Shown in pieces: positions 24,767 through 32,736 of a DNA stretch of 64,000 bases (its first letter is position 1; every line of letters begins with the position of its first letter). The translations under genes and the position numbers were made by a program. The stretch is from Paenibacillus sp. FSL H8-0079 (lineage in GTDB: Bacteria > Bacillota > Bacilli > Paenibacillales > Paenibacillaceae). The notes below the pieces were generated by a model. That model did not search any database. It was not told the origin of the DNA and was given only the letters and a program-made list of their open reading frames with translations. Where the stretch lies: the NCBI RefSeq assembly GCF_037991315.1, contig NZ_CP150300.1:2976001-3040000 (forward strand). Reading direction: 5' to 3'.

Positions 24767-27148
24767 ATGAATAACGTACTTACAGACCAGGCTGATGCAG
24801 GATATCGGCTAGCTGAGCAGAAAGCATCTCAGTATTTTACTTCTCTTAGGCAACAACTTATGGATAATACGTATACGACAGTACTTACCCAAGATATTCA
24901 TGTATGGCAAAAAAAACATATTCATCGTTTTGCCTGGCTTTCTCTTTTATCACCAAGCAAAAGAAAACCGGATCCCCGGGATGTTCATAGATATATCCAT
25001 TGGCTGAATGCGACAGGAAAGCTGGATGATTACCTGGATCGGAGTATCTCCTATATTTATATGCGAGATCTGGGGCAAGCCCTTGATTCTCCAGATACGC
25101 AATCCCGAATTCAGCACGTTGTCCAGAACACCAAAAAATACTTTATGGGCTCTGCCACCGAACGCAAAGGACAGCCCGATTATATCAGTCTGGCTGCGTT
25201 GTACCGGTGGGGACAGAAGGAGCACATTGAACCTGCCGTCATCTGGGTAATGGACAAATTAAAGAACGTAGCATCCAACATCCCGAAAGAGCTGGATGCA
25301 GAGCAGGCGCAGCGGAAGCTCATCAAGATCATTCTCGGCGTGGTCCTTCATGTGGACGATGAGATGAACGAGCAGACACCACGTGAAGAACGTGCCCAAA
25401 GATTTGATGCAGCGATTCGACTCGGTTATTCGTACGGTTTGACGTATCCATTTGTGGACGACCTGCTGGATTCTCAAGCCCTGACTGTTCAGGAAAAAGA
25501 GCAATATTCTCTGATGATACGTGATGCACTTCTTACCGGGGTCGTACCTGATCTTGGAGAATGGAAAGGCAGCAATCTTGAAGTGATTGAATATGTGCAT
25601 TCCGAGCTTCGGGAAGCATTTGAGTATATCAAGAATTATCAGCATCCAGAGAAACAGCGCACGTTCCTAGAGCAATCCTATGTGTTCTTTCAGTCTCAGG
25701 AGATTGATCGTAGCAAGAAATTAGCCAATGCGAATTATAGCAATGAAGAACTGTACATTCCGATTATTATCAAATCTTCTTCCTCCCGATTAATTGTCCG
25801 GTCTGTTCTCAGTGCGCCAGTCGATGAAGGATTCGATCTGCGGACGTTCTATTACGGGATATATAATCAGCTGGCCGATGATTTTGCCGATATGTTTGAC
25901 GATATGGAAGAAGGGGCAGTGACTCCGTATACGTACTATTTGAAGTATCGAGATTTGCGCCCTGATCTGATTAATCCGTATGAATTGTATTGGGCAGTCA
26001 TCTCTCATCTGATCCATGATGTATACAACTCGGACGCCAAGACCCGTGAGGTCATACTGGATCGTGCCATTAACGGGCTGAAGCGTTGTAAAGAACGGTT
26101 GGGGCAGGAGAAATATGATGAAGTGATGATGATTTTTGCCTCTGGGCAGCCTGAATTCAACCGACTGGTTCAACAGATGGTGCGTAAAGCAGATGACGTT
26201 GATTTCCTTGATAAATTGTTACGGGATCAGGTCGTGCTTCAATTGAAAAATGACAAGCAGGAGAAAGAGGAGTTCAAGCAGACCATTCGAACGGTTCGCG
26301 AACAGATTAATGTGGAGTTGCAGATTGCGAAACCAAATGGCCTTCATGAGATGAAAGAAACGTTAATTGATGCAGCCAATTACAGCTTGCAGGGAGACGG
26401 AAAGAGGCTACGTCCGATATTGACTTGGGTTATGGGTGTTCGCGAGTATGGTTTACCTGAATCATCCATCGTTCCGTTGTTAAGATCGCTGGAGTACATG
26501 CATACCGCTTCCCTGATCTTCGATGATCTGCCTACGCAGGATAATGCTTCGACAAGGCGCGGACGTTCTACGTTGCACCATGTGCACAATAGCGCCACAG
26601 CAGAGCTTACCGGTCTGTTTCTCATTCAGAAGGCGATCGGAGAGCAATCCTCATTGGATCGCTTTGATGCGGCAACCGTGCTCAAACTCATTCAGTATTC
26701 GGCTGAAAAAGCAGAGGATATGTGTATGGGGCAGGCGATGGATCTGAACTCCAAAGGCAAGGCATTGACGCTGGAGCAGTTGAACATGATCTGTTTTTAC
26801 AAAACAGGCATTGCCTTCGAAGCTGCCCTTGTCATGCCAGCCATTCTTGCCCAAGTGAAGGAAGCGGAGATGGCTACGCTGAAGAAGTTCGCTTATCATG
26901 CAGGGATCGCCTTCCAGATCAAGGATGACTTGCTGGATTTCGAAGGAAATCACCTCATTCTTGGGAAACCTGCAGGTCAGGATGAGCGGAATAACAATTC
27001 CACCTTTGTTTCCATTTTGGGTGATGAAGGTGCTAAGAAAGCGATGTGGGAGCATTATTGTCTTGCCACAGATGCATTGAACGCGATGCCGAAAGCTATT
27101 CCTTTTTTGAGACATCTATTGGATTATCTCGTTGGTCGCGAGCGTTAA
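24767..27148 (+). CDS. Two-domain isoprenoid synthase: N-terminal class I-like domain plus prenyl diphosphate synthase
   Basis: A 793-residue soluble protein. Residues ~510-793 are a complete trans-prenyltransferase: GKRLRP near 545-550, first Asp-rich motif DDLPTQD (D586, D587, D592) followed by RRG, KTG near 680, and second motif QIKDDLLDFEG (D720, D721, D724). Ala and Ser at positions -5 and -4 before the first motif resemble geranylgeranyl- rather than farnesyl-diphosphate synthases. Residues ~80-480 are all-helical, with DDLLD (231-235) and DDFADMFDDMEEG (371-383) spaced about 140 residues apart, like the two metal-binding motifs of class I terpene enzymes. The protein may therefore make a prenyl diphosphate and use it in its other half. 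The ribosome site is weak (TTGAGGT). It is monocistronic with no terpene genes adjoining. Confidence 0.75.
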   Translation: MNNVLTDQADAGYRLAEQKASQYFTSLRQQLMDNTYTTVLTQDIHVWQKKHIHRFAWLSLLSPSKRKPDPRDVHRYIHWLNATGKLDDYLDRSISYIYMRDLGQALDSPDTQSRIQHVVQNTKKYFMGSATERKGQPDYISLAALYRWGQKEHIEPAVIWVMDKLKNVASNIPKELDAEQAQRKLIKIILGVVLHVDDEMNEQTPREERAQRFDAAIRLGYSYGLTYPFVDDLLDSQALTVQEKEQYSLMIRDALLTGVVPDLGEWKGSNLEVIEYVHSELREAFEYIKNYQHPEKQRTFLEQSYVFFQSQEIDRSKKLANANYSNEELYIPIIIKSSSSRLIVRSVLSAPVDEGFDLRTFYYGIYNQLADDFADMFDDMEEGAVTPYTYYLKYRDLRPDLINPYELYWAVISHLIHDVYNSDAKTREVILDRAINGLKRCKERLGQEKYDEVMMIFASGQPEFNRLVQQMVRKADDVDFLDKLLRDQVVLQLKNDKQEKEEFKQTIRTVREQINVELQIAKPNGLHEMKETLIDAANYSLQGDGKRLRPILTWVMGVREYGLPESSIVPLLRSLEYMHTASLIFDDLPTQDNASTRRGRSTLHHVHNSATAELTGLFLIQKAIGEQSSLDRFDAATVLKLIQYSAEKAEDMCMGQAMDLNSKGKALTLEQLNMICFYKTGIAFEAALVMPAILAQVKEAEMATLKKFAYHAGIAFQIKDDLLDFEGNHLILGKPAGQDERNNNSTFVSILGDEGAKKAMWEHYCLATDALNAMPKAIPFLRHLLDYLVGRER

Positions 27149-27164
27149 GCGAGCACCGCGCATA

Positions 27165-27207
27165 AGAACCCTCAACCCACATGGATTGTGGTACCTGAGG
27201 GTTCTTT
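27165..27207. terminator. Bidirectional terminator
   Basis: AGAACCCTCA (27165-27174) pairs with TGAGGGTTCT (27196-27205), with an inner CCACAT..ATTGTGG stem. It lies between convergent genes. Confidence 0.8.
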
Positions 27208-27229
27208 CGTGTGAGGAATGCACGAATCC

Positions 27230-28996
27230 CTATGGATTTTTGATCCACAGTTTGGAGATGTCCATATATCCGAATTCTGCTATCTGCATGCCGAAGATGC
27301 TCTGATCCAGCTCAGCCTGCTTGTTCATGTGACAGCCATGCAAGATCCAGCAGTGCTCACGTAACAAGGCTTCGGCTTCATCCAGGAGCGCTGTACGGTC
27401 TGCCCGATGCAGTTGGGCGAAATGATCCAGTTTGTCATCCAGCAGGGCCTGGAAAGCAGGGGACATACACATATGAAAATGATTGGACAGGTTTTTGAAA
27501 AAATGAATCATGCCGTACTGCCAGTCTTCCTCCAGTATCTCTTCAGCCAGAATCAATTGTGCGTTTGTGGTTTCCTCTGAGTTGAAATAATCCACAACGG
27601 CCTGCAAGCTGATGTTCATTCCGATGGACTGCGCACGACTCTGAAACCACTCCGCAACGTCTGTATCCTTATTATGCTTATACGATAATGTTATCGTCTC
27701 ACCCTGGTACCCACAGTACTGCAACAAGTCACGAGCATGCTCAAGAGAAACCGCTGTCCAGTCTTGGGCTGCGCTTCTCCAGGGCAGGAAGCTGCTGGCT
27801 GGTGTGATTCGATTCCCGCCAAGATCTCTGACAAGCGCGACCGAATCATATACGATACGCAGGGCTTGTCGAAAAAGGGGATGATGATGGATGCCTTCCT
27901 TGTGAAAATTGAACAGCATATACTGACAACCCAGCGCCGGATAATTGATGCTGTTGGTCTGATCACAGCCTGTTGCGAGACTCAATCGATCTGTACCGGG
28001 TAGCTCATAATAGCGATCATTCGGACTCAGGTCAGGCACAAACCAGAAATGGACTTGATCCAGATGTGGCCGGATGCCGTAGTGCGCATCAAAAGCGGTA
28101 AGCTCCAGCACATCTTCATTCAACTCAGAGATTTGGAAAGGACCGGTACCCATTAAGGTATTACCTACATTGTAATCGTAGGGCAGGATTGTCATACGAA
28201 TACAACTGAACAGATGCAAGAAGAACCGATTAGGACGACGAAGAACAAACTTGATGCAGTAATCTCCAGCTACTTCCGCACGTTCAATATCCCGATACAA
28301 CCAAATGGACGGACTATGCACATCTATCAACCGTTGCAACGTCGCTTGCACATCCCGGGACGTCATGACACGGCCGTTGTGGAAACGTACACCTTTTCGG
28401 AGATAGAAGGTCCATAAGCGATGGTCCTCGCTACACTCCCACATGTGAGCCAGTGCTGGCAGGAATGATTCCGTCTTGGCATCATAAGTGATCAATGTAT
28501 TACAGACCTGGCTTAATAGGTAGGTTTCAAATGCAGTATAAACAAAGGCTGGGTCCAAACCACCTAACTGGCGTGACCTCATGATGCGCAGGATATCCTG
28601 ACCAGAGGCAGTTTCATCGTGGCTGTGAAATCCCATCTGTTGATGAAGGGAGAGCATGAGCTGTTCTCGCAGTGAATCATGCATCTGAATGGTTCCGATG
28701 AGTTCAATGGCTTCTTTCATTTTGCCTTTACCCAGAAGTTCCGTAAAACTCTCTTCCAGCGCTTCATTCATGCTACGTAGCAATGTTAGCTCCGAATGAT
28801 GTCCCCGTCCACGACCGGGTTGCCAGTGGATAAAGCCTTGCTCCTCCAATTTTCTGAGAATGAATTTCACATTGCGAGGGGTGCAGCACAAGACAGCGGA
28901 CAGGCTGTCAATCGTTACTGCTACAGGTTCATGAAGCTTGAATGAAAGCTGTTCGGCCCCGGCGAGTCTTATAAAGTGTGTATGCAGGGTATCCAT
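27230..28996 (-). CDS. SgrR-like regulator: helix-turn-helix fused to a solute-binding domain
   Basis: A 588-residue cytoplasmic protein with no signal peptide. Residues ~1-110 are a winged-helix domain (LSAVLCCTPRNVKFILRKLE and the wing GFIHWQPGRGRGHHSEL), as in SgrR. Residues ~165-588 resemble an extracellular solute-binding protein family 5 domain (SFLPALAHMWECSEDHRLWT, FYLRKGVRFHNGRVMTSRDV). In SgrR this domain senses a sugar phosphate. ATG at 28996 is preferred because AGAGGAG lies 8 bases upstream; an ATG at 29035 would put the start within the inverted repeat operator. It is divergent from an MFS transporter, which parallels sgrR-setA of enterobacteria. The ligand is not known. Confidence 0.82.
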   Translation of the reverse strand: MDTLHTHFIRLAGAEQLSFKLHEPVAVTIDSLSAVLCCTPRNVKFILRKLEEQGFIHWQPGRGRGHHSELTLLRSMNEALEESFTELLGKGKMKEAIELIGTIQMHDSLREQLMLSLHQQMGFHSHDETASGQDILRIMRSRQLGGLDPAFVYTAFETYLLSQVCNTLITYDAKTESFLPALAHMWECSEDHRLWTFYLRKGVRFHNGRVMTSRDVQATLQRLIDVHSPSIWLYRDIERAEVAGDYCIKFVLRRPNRFFLHLFSCIRMTILPYDYNVGNTLMGTGPFQISELNEDVLELTAFDAHYGIRPHLDQVHFWFVPDLSPNDRYYELPGTDRLSLATGCDQTNSINYPALGCQYMLFNFHKEGIHHHPLFRQALRIVYDSVALVRDLGGNRITPASSFLPWRSAAQDWTAVSLEHARDLLQYCGYQGETITLSYKHNKDTDVAEWFQSRAQSIGMNISLQAVVDYFNSEETTNAQLILAEEILEEDWQYGMIHFFKNLSNHFHMCMSPAFQALLDDKLDHFAQLHRADRTALLDEAEALLREHCWILHGCHMNKQAELDQSIFGMQIAEFGYMDISKLWIKNP

Positions 28997-29021
28997 GGTC
29001 ATGACTCCTCTATTAAAGGTG

Positions 29022-29049
29022 AAAAGTGTGATCATATGTTTACACTTTT
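29022..29049. promoter_or_regulatory. Inverted-repeat operator candidate between sgrR-like and MFS genes
   Basis: AAAAGTGT (29022-29029) and ACACTTTT (29042-29049) form a perfect 8-bp inverted repeat with a 12-base spacer, extended imperfectly outward. It lies in the divergent spacer and is a likely site for the SgrR-like protein, for both self-control and control of the transporter. Confidence 0.6.
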
Positions 29050-29136
29050 ACTTCCCCCTTTTATCCTTACAATTATACATTAGTAGAGGTAGTTCAAAAA
29101 GTCCGCATTGGAGCAGTCAGAATAGGAGAAGTTCGC

Positions 29137-30372
29137 ATGAAGCAATATTTAAGGCAAATTCACCCTTTGGCATGGACCATCATTATCGGAACCATGTTTG
29201 GACGTCTTGTGACGTCAATGAGTATCCCGTTTTTATCCATCTATCTGACACGTGTACTGGAAGCGAGCCCAACACAGACCGGTATTACTGTTGCGGTCAG
29301 CTCGCTGGCAGGTGTGATGGTCAGTTTTTATGGAGGTTATATCTCGGACCGGATCGGTCGCAAAATCGTGATGTTAGTTTCGGTCTTTAGCTGGGCAGGT
29401 GTGTTTTTTATTTTTTCAGCAGCAGAGCATCTATGGGTGTTCTTTGTTGCCAATACGTTAAACGGATTATGCCGCGCAGTATTTGAGCCCACCTCCAGAG
29501 CGCTGTTATCGGATATTACTTCACCGCAGAACAAATTGCTGGTGTTCAACCTTAGATATGCTGCGATTAATCTTGGTGTGGTATTTGGGCCAATTATCGG
29601 TTTTCAGCTGGGATCATCTGAATCGACATTTCCGTTTGTGATTTCCGGCTTGGTATACATAGTCTATGGACTTGTATTATTTCTGCAATTCAAGCTACAG
29701 CATGCCAATCTGCCAGAGCGTCATCAGGCAACCGCACCACGTTTACGTGAAGCGCTGATGACCACCGGTCGCGACCGGGTATTTCTACCCGTACTGATCG
29801 GTACCACATTTTGTGTTCTGGGTTACGGGCACTTTAGTTCTACGTTGGCACAGTACTTGGCGAGAAGCCCGATCTTTGAAAATGGAAGTCAGATGTTCTC
29901 GTACATGCTTTCCCTGAATGCCGTGACGGTACTGATTATTCAGTATCCACTTGTACGAACATTCCGAAATGTTCCACCGCTGGTGCCACTGATTTTGGGT
30001 AACCTGCTGGTTGCAACCAGCCTGATGATGGTCGGAATCGCTGAAGGAGTACTCATGATGATGATGAGTGTCATACTATTTACCATTGGGGAAGTGCTGT
30101 TGTTCACGATGATGGATATGCTCATCGACCGGATTGCGAAGCCGGAATGGAAAGGAACGTATTTCGGGACGATCGGCTTCAATAATATTGGTAGTGTCAT
30201 CGCTCCTGTAATGGGTGGTTTACTGTTGAGTCAATTTGGAGCAGAGAATGGACTCGCCGTCTTTGTACCGATTGCGCTGACGACTACACTGGGAGTACCT
30301 TTTCTTCTGATAGCACATAAACGTCTTGTCGCCAGAGAGAAGCAAACAGAGCACACATCCATGAGTATGTAG
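29137..30372 (+). CDS. MFS transporter (DHA1-like)
   Basis: A 411-residue protein with about twelve membrane helices. The family loop motif after helix 2 is GGYISDRIGRKIVML, and a second-half counterpart is present. AATAGGAGAAG precedes the ATG. It is divergent from the SgrR-like regulator with a shared operator-like repeat, suggesting a SetA-like sugar or metabolite efflux role (inference from context; sequence alone does not give the substrate). Confidence 0.88.
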   Translation: MKQYLRQIHPLAWTIIIGTMFGRLVTSMSIPFLSIYLTRVLEASPTQTGITVAVSSLAGVMVSFYGGYISDRIGRKIVMLVSVFSWAGVFFIFSAAEHLWVFFVANTLNGLCRAVFEPTSRALLSDITSPQNKLLVFNLRYAAINLGVVFGPIIGFQLGSSESTFPFVISGLVYIVYGLVLFLQFKLQHANLPERHQATAPRLREALMTTGRDRVFLPVLIGTTFCVLGYGHFSSTLAQYLARSPIFENGSQMFSYMLSLNAVTVLIIQYPLVRTFRNVPPLVPLILGNLLVATSLMMVGIAEGVLMMMMSVILFTIGEVLLFTMMDMLIDRIAKPEWKGTYFGTIGFNNIGSVIAPVMGGLLLSQFGAENGLAVFVPIALTTTLGVPFLLIAHKRLVAREKQTEHTSMSM

Positions 30373-30427
30373 CGGGAATTGAAAAGATTAATGACATGAA
30401 TTAAATAACAATTCAGTTAAAATTATC

Positions 30428-30456
30428 TTGACGGATGTTAATCCAGCGCATACAAT
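30428..30456 (+). promoter_or_regulatory. Sigma-A promoter of the ABC exporter leader
   Basis: TTGACG (30428-30433), 17 bases, TACAAT (30451-30456). Transcription would start near 30463, over 500 nt before the first ABC gene. Confidence 0.75.
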
Positions 30457-30483
30457 AAACAACAAATATGTGAAACGGGTGGG

Positions 30484-30525
30484 ATGATGATTGTGTTTAT
30501 GCCTATACAGATTTCGAATCGATAA
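30484..30525 (+). CDS. Candidate leader peptide of the ABC exporter operon
   Basis: A short ORF, MMIVFMPIQISNR, with the second ATG at 30487 placed after GGGTGGG (30477-30483). It lies about 20 nt from the presumed transcription start and ahead of a hairpin and terminator, the arrangement of ribosome-mediated attenuators such as bmrB-bmrCD. The peptide itself is not one I recognise and spacing to the first ATG is short, so the call is tentative. Confidence 0.45.
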   Translation: MMIVFMPIQISNR

Positions 30526-30575
30526 CTGAATACGCATAAGCATAGTGACATTAATCCAATTTTTTTGCAATGTTC

Positions 30576-30723
30576 GCGTTGGGACAGTCATGTTTGTGCA
30601 CCCCTGTCGTGGACGCTCATCATTATTGCGATGCAGAGGAGATGCGGGAAATGCTTTGCATTTCATCCGGTCTCTTTTGCTTATAAGCTGTAGATGAACA
30701 TTAGTTCATCTATGGCTTTTTTG
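30576..30723 (+). terminator. Structured leader and intrinsic terminator before the ABC exporter
   Basis: GCGT..GACAG (30576-30586) pairs with CTGTC..ACGC (30604-30616). A long imperfect hairpin joins 30633-30654 (GCAGAGGAGA..AAATGC) to 30658-30680 (GCATTT..TCTCTTTTGC). Then AAGCTGTAGATGAAC (30685-30699) pairs with GTTCATCTATGGCTT (30704-30718) and ends in six T, an intrinsic terminator. Read-through would be required for the ABC genes. This could be an attenuator or an unrecognised riboswitch. Confidence 0.65.
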
Positions 30724-30812
30724 CATGCATTCCACCAATCCGTTCACATGGAAAGGAGCATTTGAAGCGTTATTTTAGTGAAAAACTAACCTGTTAAGAA
30801 GGAGAATGTACA

Positions 30813-30890
30813 ATGGTCAACTTACGTTTTACATATCAAGTATGGGCGGGAATTACCGACTTTAATGTCATTATGTATGACTCATCCTAG
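30813..30890 (+). CDS. Second small ORF (25 codons) before the ABC exporter
   Basis: It begins MVNLRFTYQVWAGITDFNVI and ends MYDSS, with a strong AAGAAGGAG site nine bases before the ATG. It lies after the terminator and just before the repeat copy at 30892. It may be a leader peptide or a small protein. I recognise no family. Confidence 0.5.
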   Translation: MVNLRFTYQVWAGITDFNVIMYDSS

Positions 30891-30891
30891 T

Positions 30892-30960
30892 GGCGATAAC
30901 AGCGATCGAAAGGTTATTCGGTCATCGTAGTCGCAGTGTAATGTTCTTTCGTTCATTTTA
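30892..30960 (+). repeat. Intergenic repeat, copy 2
   Basis: GCGATAACAGCGATCG..AAGGTT..GTCATCG..GCAGTGTAA..GTTCA matches copy 1 at 15060-15130 in order and spacing, with scattered substitutions. It again lies just upstream of a start codon (30991) in the same orientation. Confidence 0.7.
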
Positions 30961-30990
30961 AATAAATAAACCGATGAAGAGGTGGGACCT

Positions 30991-32736
30991 GTGCCCAAAA
31001 CAGAGAAACGCTCCATGTCATGGCTGCTGCGTTATCTGAAACCCGTTAAAGGACGGCTGGCCGTGCTTTTGATCATGTTGCTGACATCAACGGGACTTCA
31101 GCTTTTGAATCCTCAAATTATCAAACGATTTATCGATACAGCAGCGAGTGGGGGAGTGCTTACCAATCTCATTCAGCTCGCAGGAATATTCCTGGTTGTC
31201 GCCGTGTTTAATCAACTCATCACGGTAGCGGTCAGTTATCTTGGGAATGATGTGGCCTGGCGGGCTACGAATCAGCTGCGGGGAGATTTGCTGAAGCACT
31301 GCCTGCGTCTCGATATGCGTTTTCATAATGTGAAGACACCTGGAGAGATGATTGAACGTGTGGATGGTGACGTAACGAGCATCTCCAATTTTTTCGCGAT
31401 GTTCATTGTGCAAGTGATCGGGAGTTTTGTATTGTTGGCCGGAATTCTCGGATTCATGTTCAGCGTCAACGTACCTATTGCTTTGGTCATGACCGTGTTC
31501 ACATTGTTATCGATCCTGTTCATGGTCTTCATCCGAAATCTGGGCGTGGACTCTTCTAAAAATGAGCGGGCGGCCAGTGCTTCCCTGTTCGGATTAATTG
31601 AAGAACGCATTGCCGGGATTGAAGATGTGCAAGCGAATGGTCATGTGCCTTATGTGATGAACCGCTTTTACCGCACGATGCGCACTGTATTTCGTAAGGG
31701 GAGAAAAGCTTGGCTGCTACGGGTTATTCCGTGGAATACGACGGTAGTTCTGTTCGCTCTGGCGGTCACTGCGGTGCTTTTGCTAGGTGTGCATTACTAT
31801 ATGGAAGGTCTAATTAGTATCGGAACATTATTTCTGATCTACCAATATACGCAGATGCTGAATGATCCGATTGAGATGCTTGGAGATCAGGTGCAGGAGT
31901 TCCAAAAAGCAAAATCCGGCATGTTGCGCTCCAGAGAGCTGTTGTCCATGCAGAGTGAGATTGAAGAGGGAGCAGAGGAGCAATTGCCTGAAGGACCACT
32001 TGGTCTGGAGTTCAGTCAGGTTCACTTCAGTTATAACCAGGATAAACCCGTATTACAGGACATTAATTTTGCAATTAAGCCTGGTGAACGTCTGGGAATC
32101 ATTGGTCGCACAGGTAGTGGCAAATCGAGTCTTAGTCGTGTTCTTCTCCGGCTTTACAATCTGGATCGGGGCACGATCCGTGTAGGTGGAACGGATATCA
32201 CAAAGCTTTCATTACAAGCGCTCTATCGCCGGGTGGGAATGGTGACACAGGATGTGCAGTTGTTTGATGGCACGCTGCGTGACAATCTGACCCTGTTCAA
32301 TGAGGGTGTATCAGATCAGATGATCAAGGAGACGACGGATCGCCTTGGACTTAGTCAGTGGATTGATTCACAGCCTGCAGGACTCGATACGTATCTGGCA
32401 GCAGGTGGAGCTTCATTATCGGCAGGGGAAGCACAGTTATTTGCCTTAACCCGCGTATTCCTGACCGAACCGAGTCTGGTTATTCTGGATGAGCCGTCGT
32501 CACGTCTGGATGCTGCGACCGAAGGTATGCTGCAATCTGCAATTGACCAGTTAATGAAACGATCCACCGGAGTCATCATTGCTCACCGACTGGCTACACT
32601 GGAGAAAGTGGACCGGATTATGGTGCTAGGTGATGGGAAGGTACTGGAATTTGGAGCAAGAGAAGAACTTGCCAGTAACCCGGCATCTCACTATGCCAGA
32701 CTGCTCATTACAGGCCGAGAGGAGGAATTGGCATGA
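30991..32736 (+). CDS. ABC exporter half-transporter, canonical-Walker-B subunit
   Basis: A 581-residue exporter: six membrane helices (residues ~15-300), then an ATPase domain with Walker A GRTGSGKSS, Q-loop VTQDVQLFDG, signature LSAGEAQLF (degenerate LSGGQ), Walker B LVILDEPSSRLD with the catalytic Glu, and His in AHRLATL. The GTG at 30991 follows GAGGTGG; the GTG at 30982 overlaps that site. The gene overlaps the next by four bases (ATGA), so the two form a heterodimer. The leader upstream suggests drug-inducible expression, as for BmrCD. Confidence 0.9.
   Translation: MPKTEKRSMSWLLRYLKPVKGRLAVLLIMLLTSTGLQLLNPQIIKRFIDTAASGGVLTNLIQLAGIFLVVAVFNQLITVAVSYLGNDVAWRATNQLRGDLLKHCLRLDMRFHNVKTPGEMIERVDGDVTSISNFFAMFIVQVIGSFVLLAGILGFMFSVNVPIALVMTVFTLLSILFMVFIRNLGVDSSKNERAASASLFGLIEERIAGIEDVQANGHVPYVMNRFYRTMRTVFRKGRKAWLLRVIPWNTTVVLFALAVTAVLLLGVHYYMEGLISIGTLFLIYQYTQMLNDPIEMLGDQVQEFQKAKSGMLRSRELLSMQSEIEEGAEEQLPEGPLGLEFSQVHFSYNQDKPVLQDINFAIKPGERLGIIGRTGSGKSSLSRVLLRLYNLDRGTIRVGGTDITKLSLQALYRRVGMVTQDVQLFDGTLRDNLTLFNEGVSDQMIKETTDRLGLSQWIDSQPAGLDTYLAAGGASLSAGEAQLFALTRVFLTEPSLVILDEPSSRLDAATEGMLQSAIDQLMKRSTGVIIAHRLATLEKVDRIMVLGDGKVLEFGAREELASNPASHYARLLITGREEELA

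Noticed and set aside
30463..30683. Known riboswitch class before the ABC exporter
   Set aside because: I could not match conserved cores of classes I know; it is left as a structured leader of unknown type.
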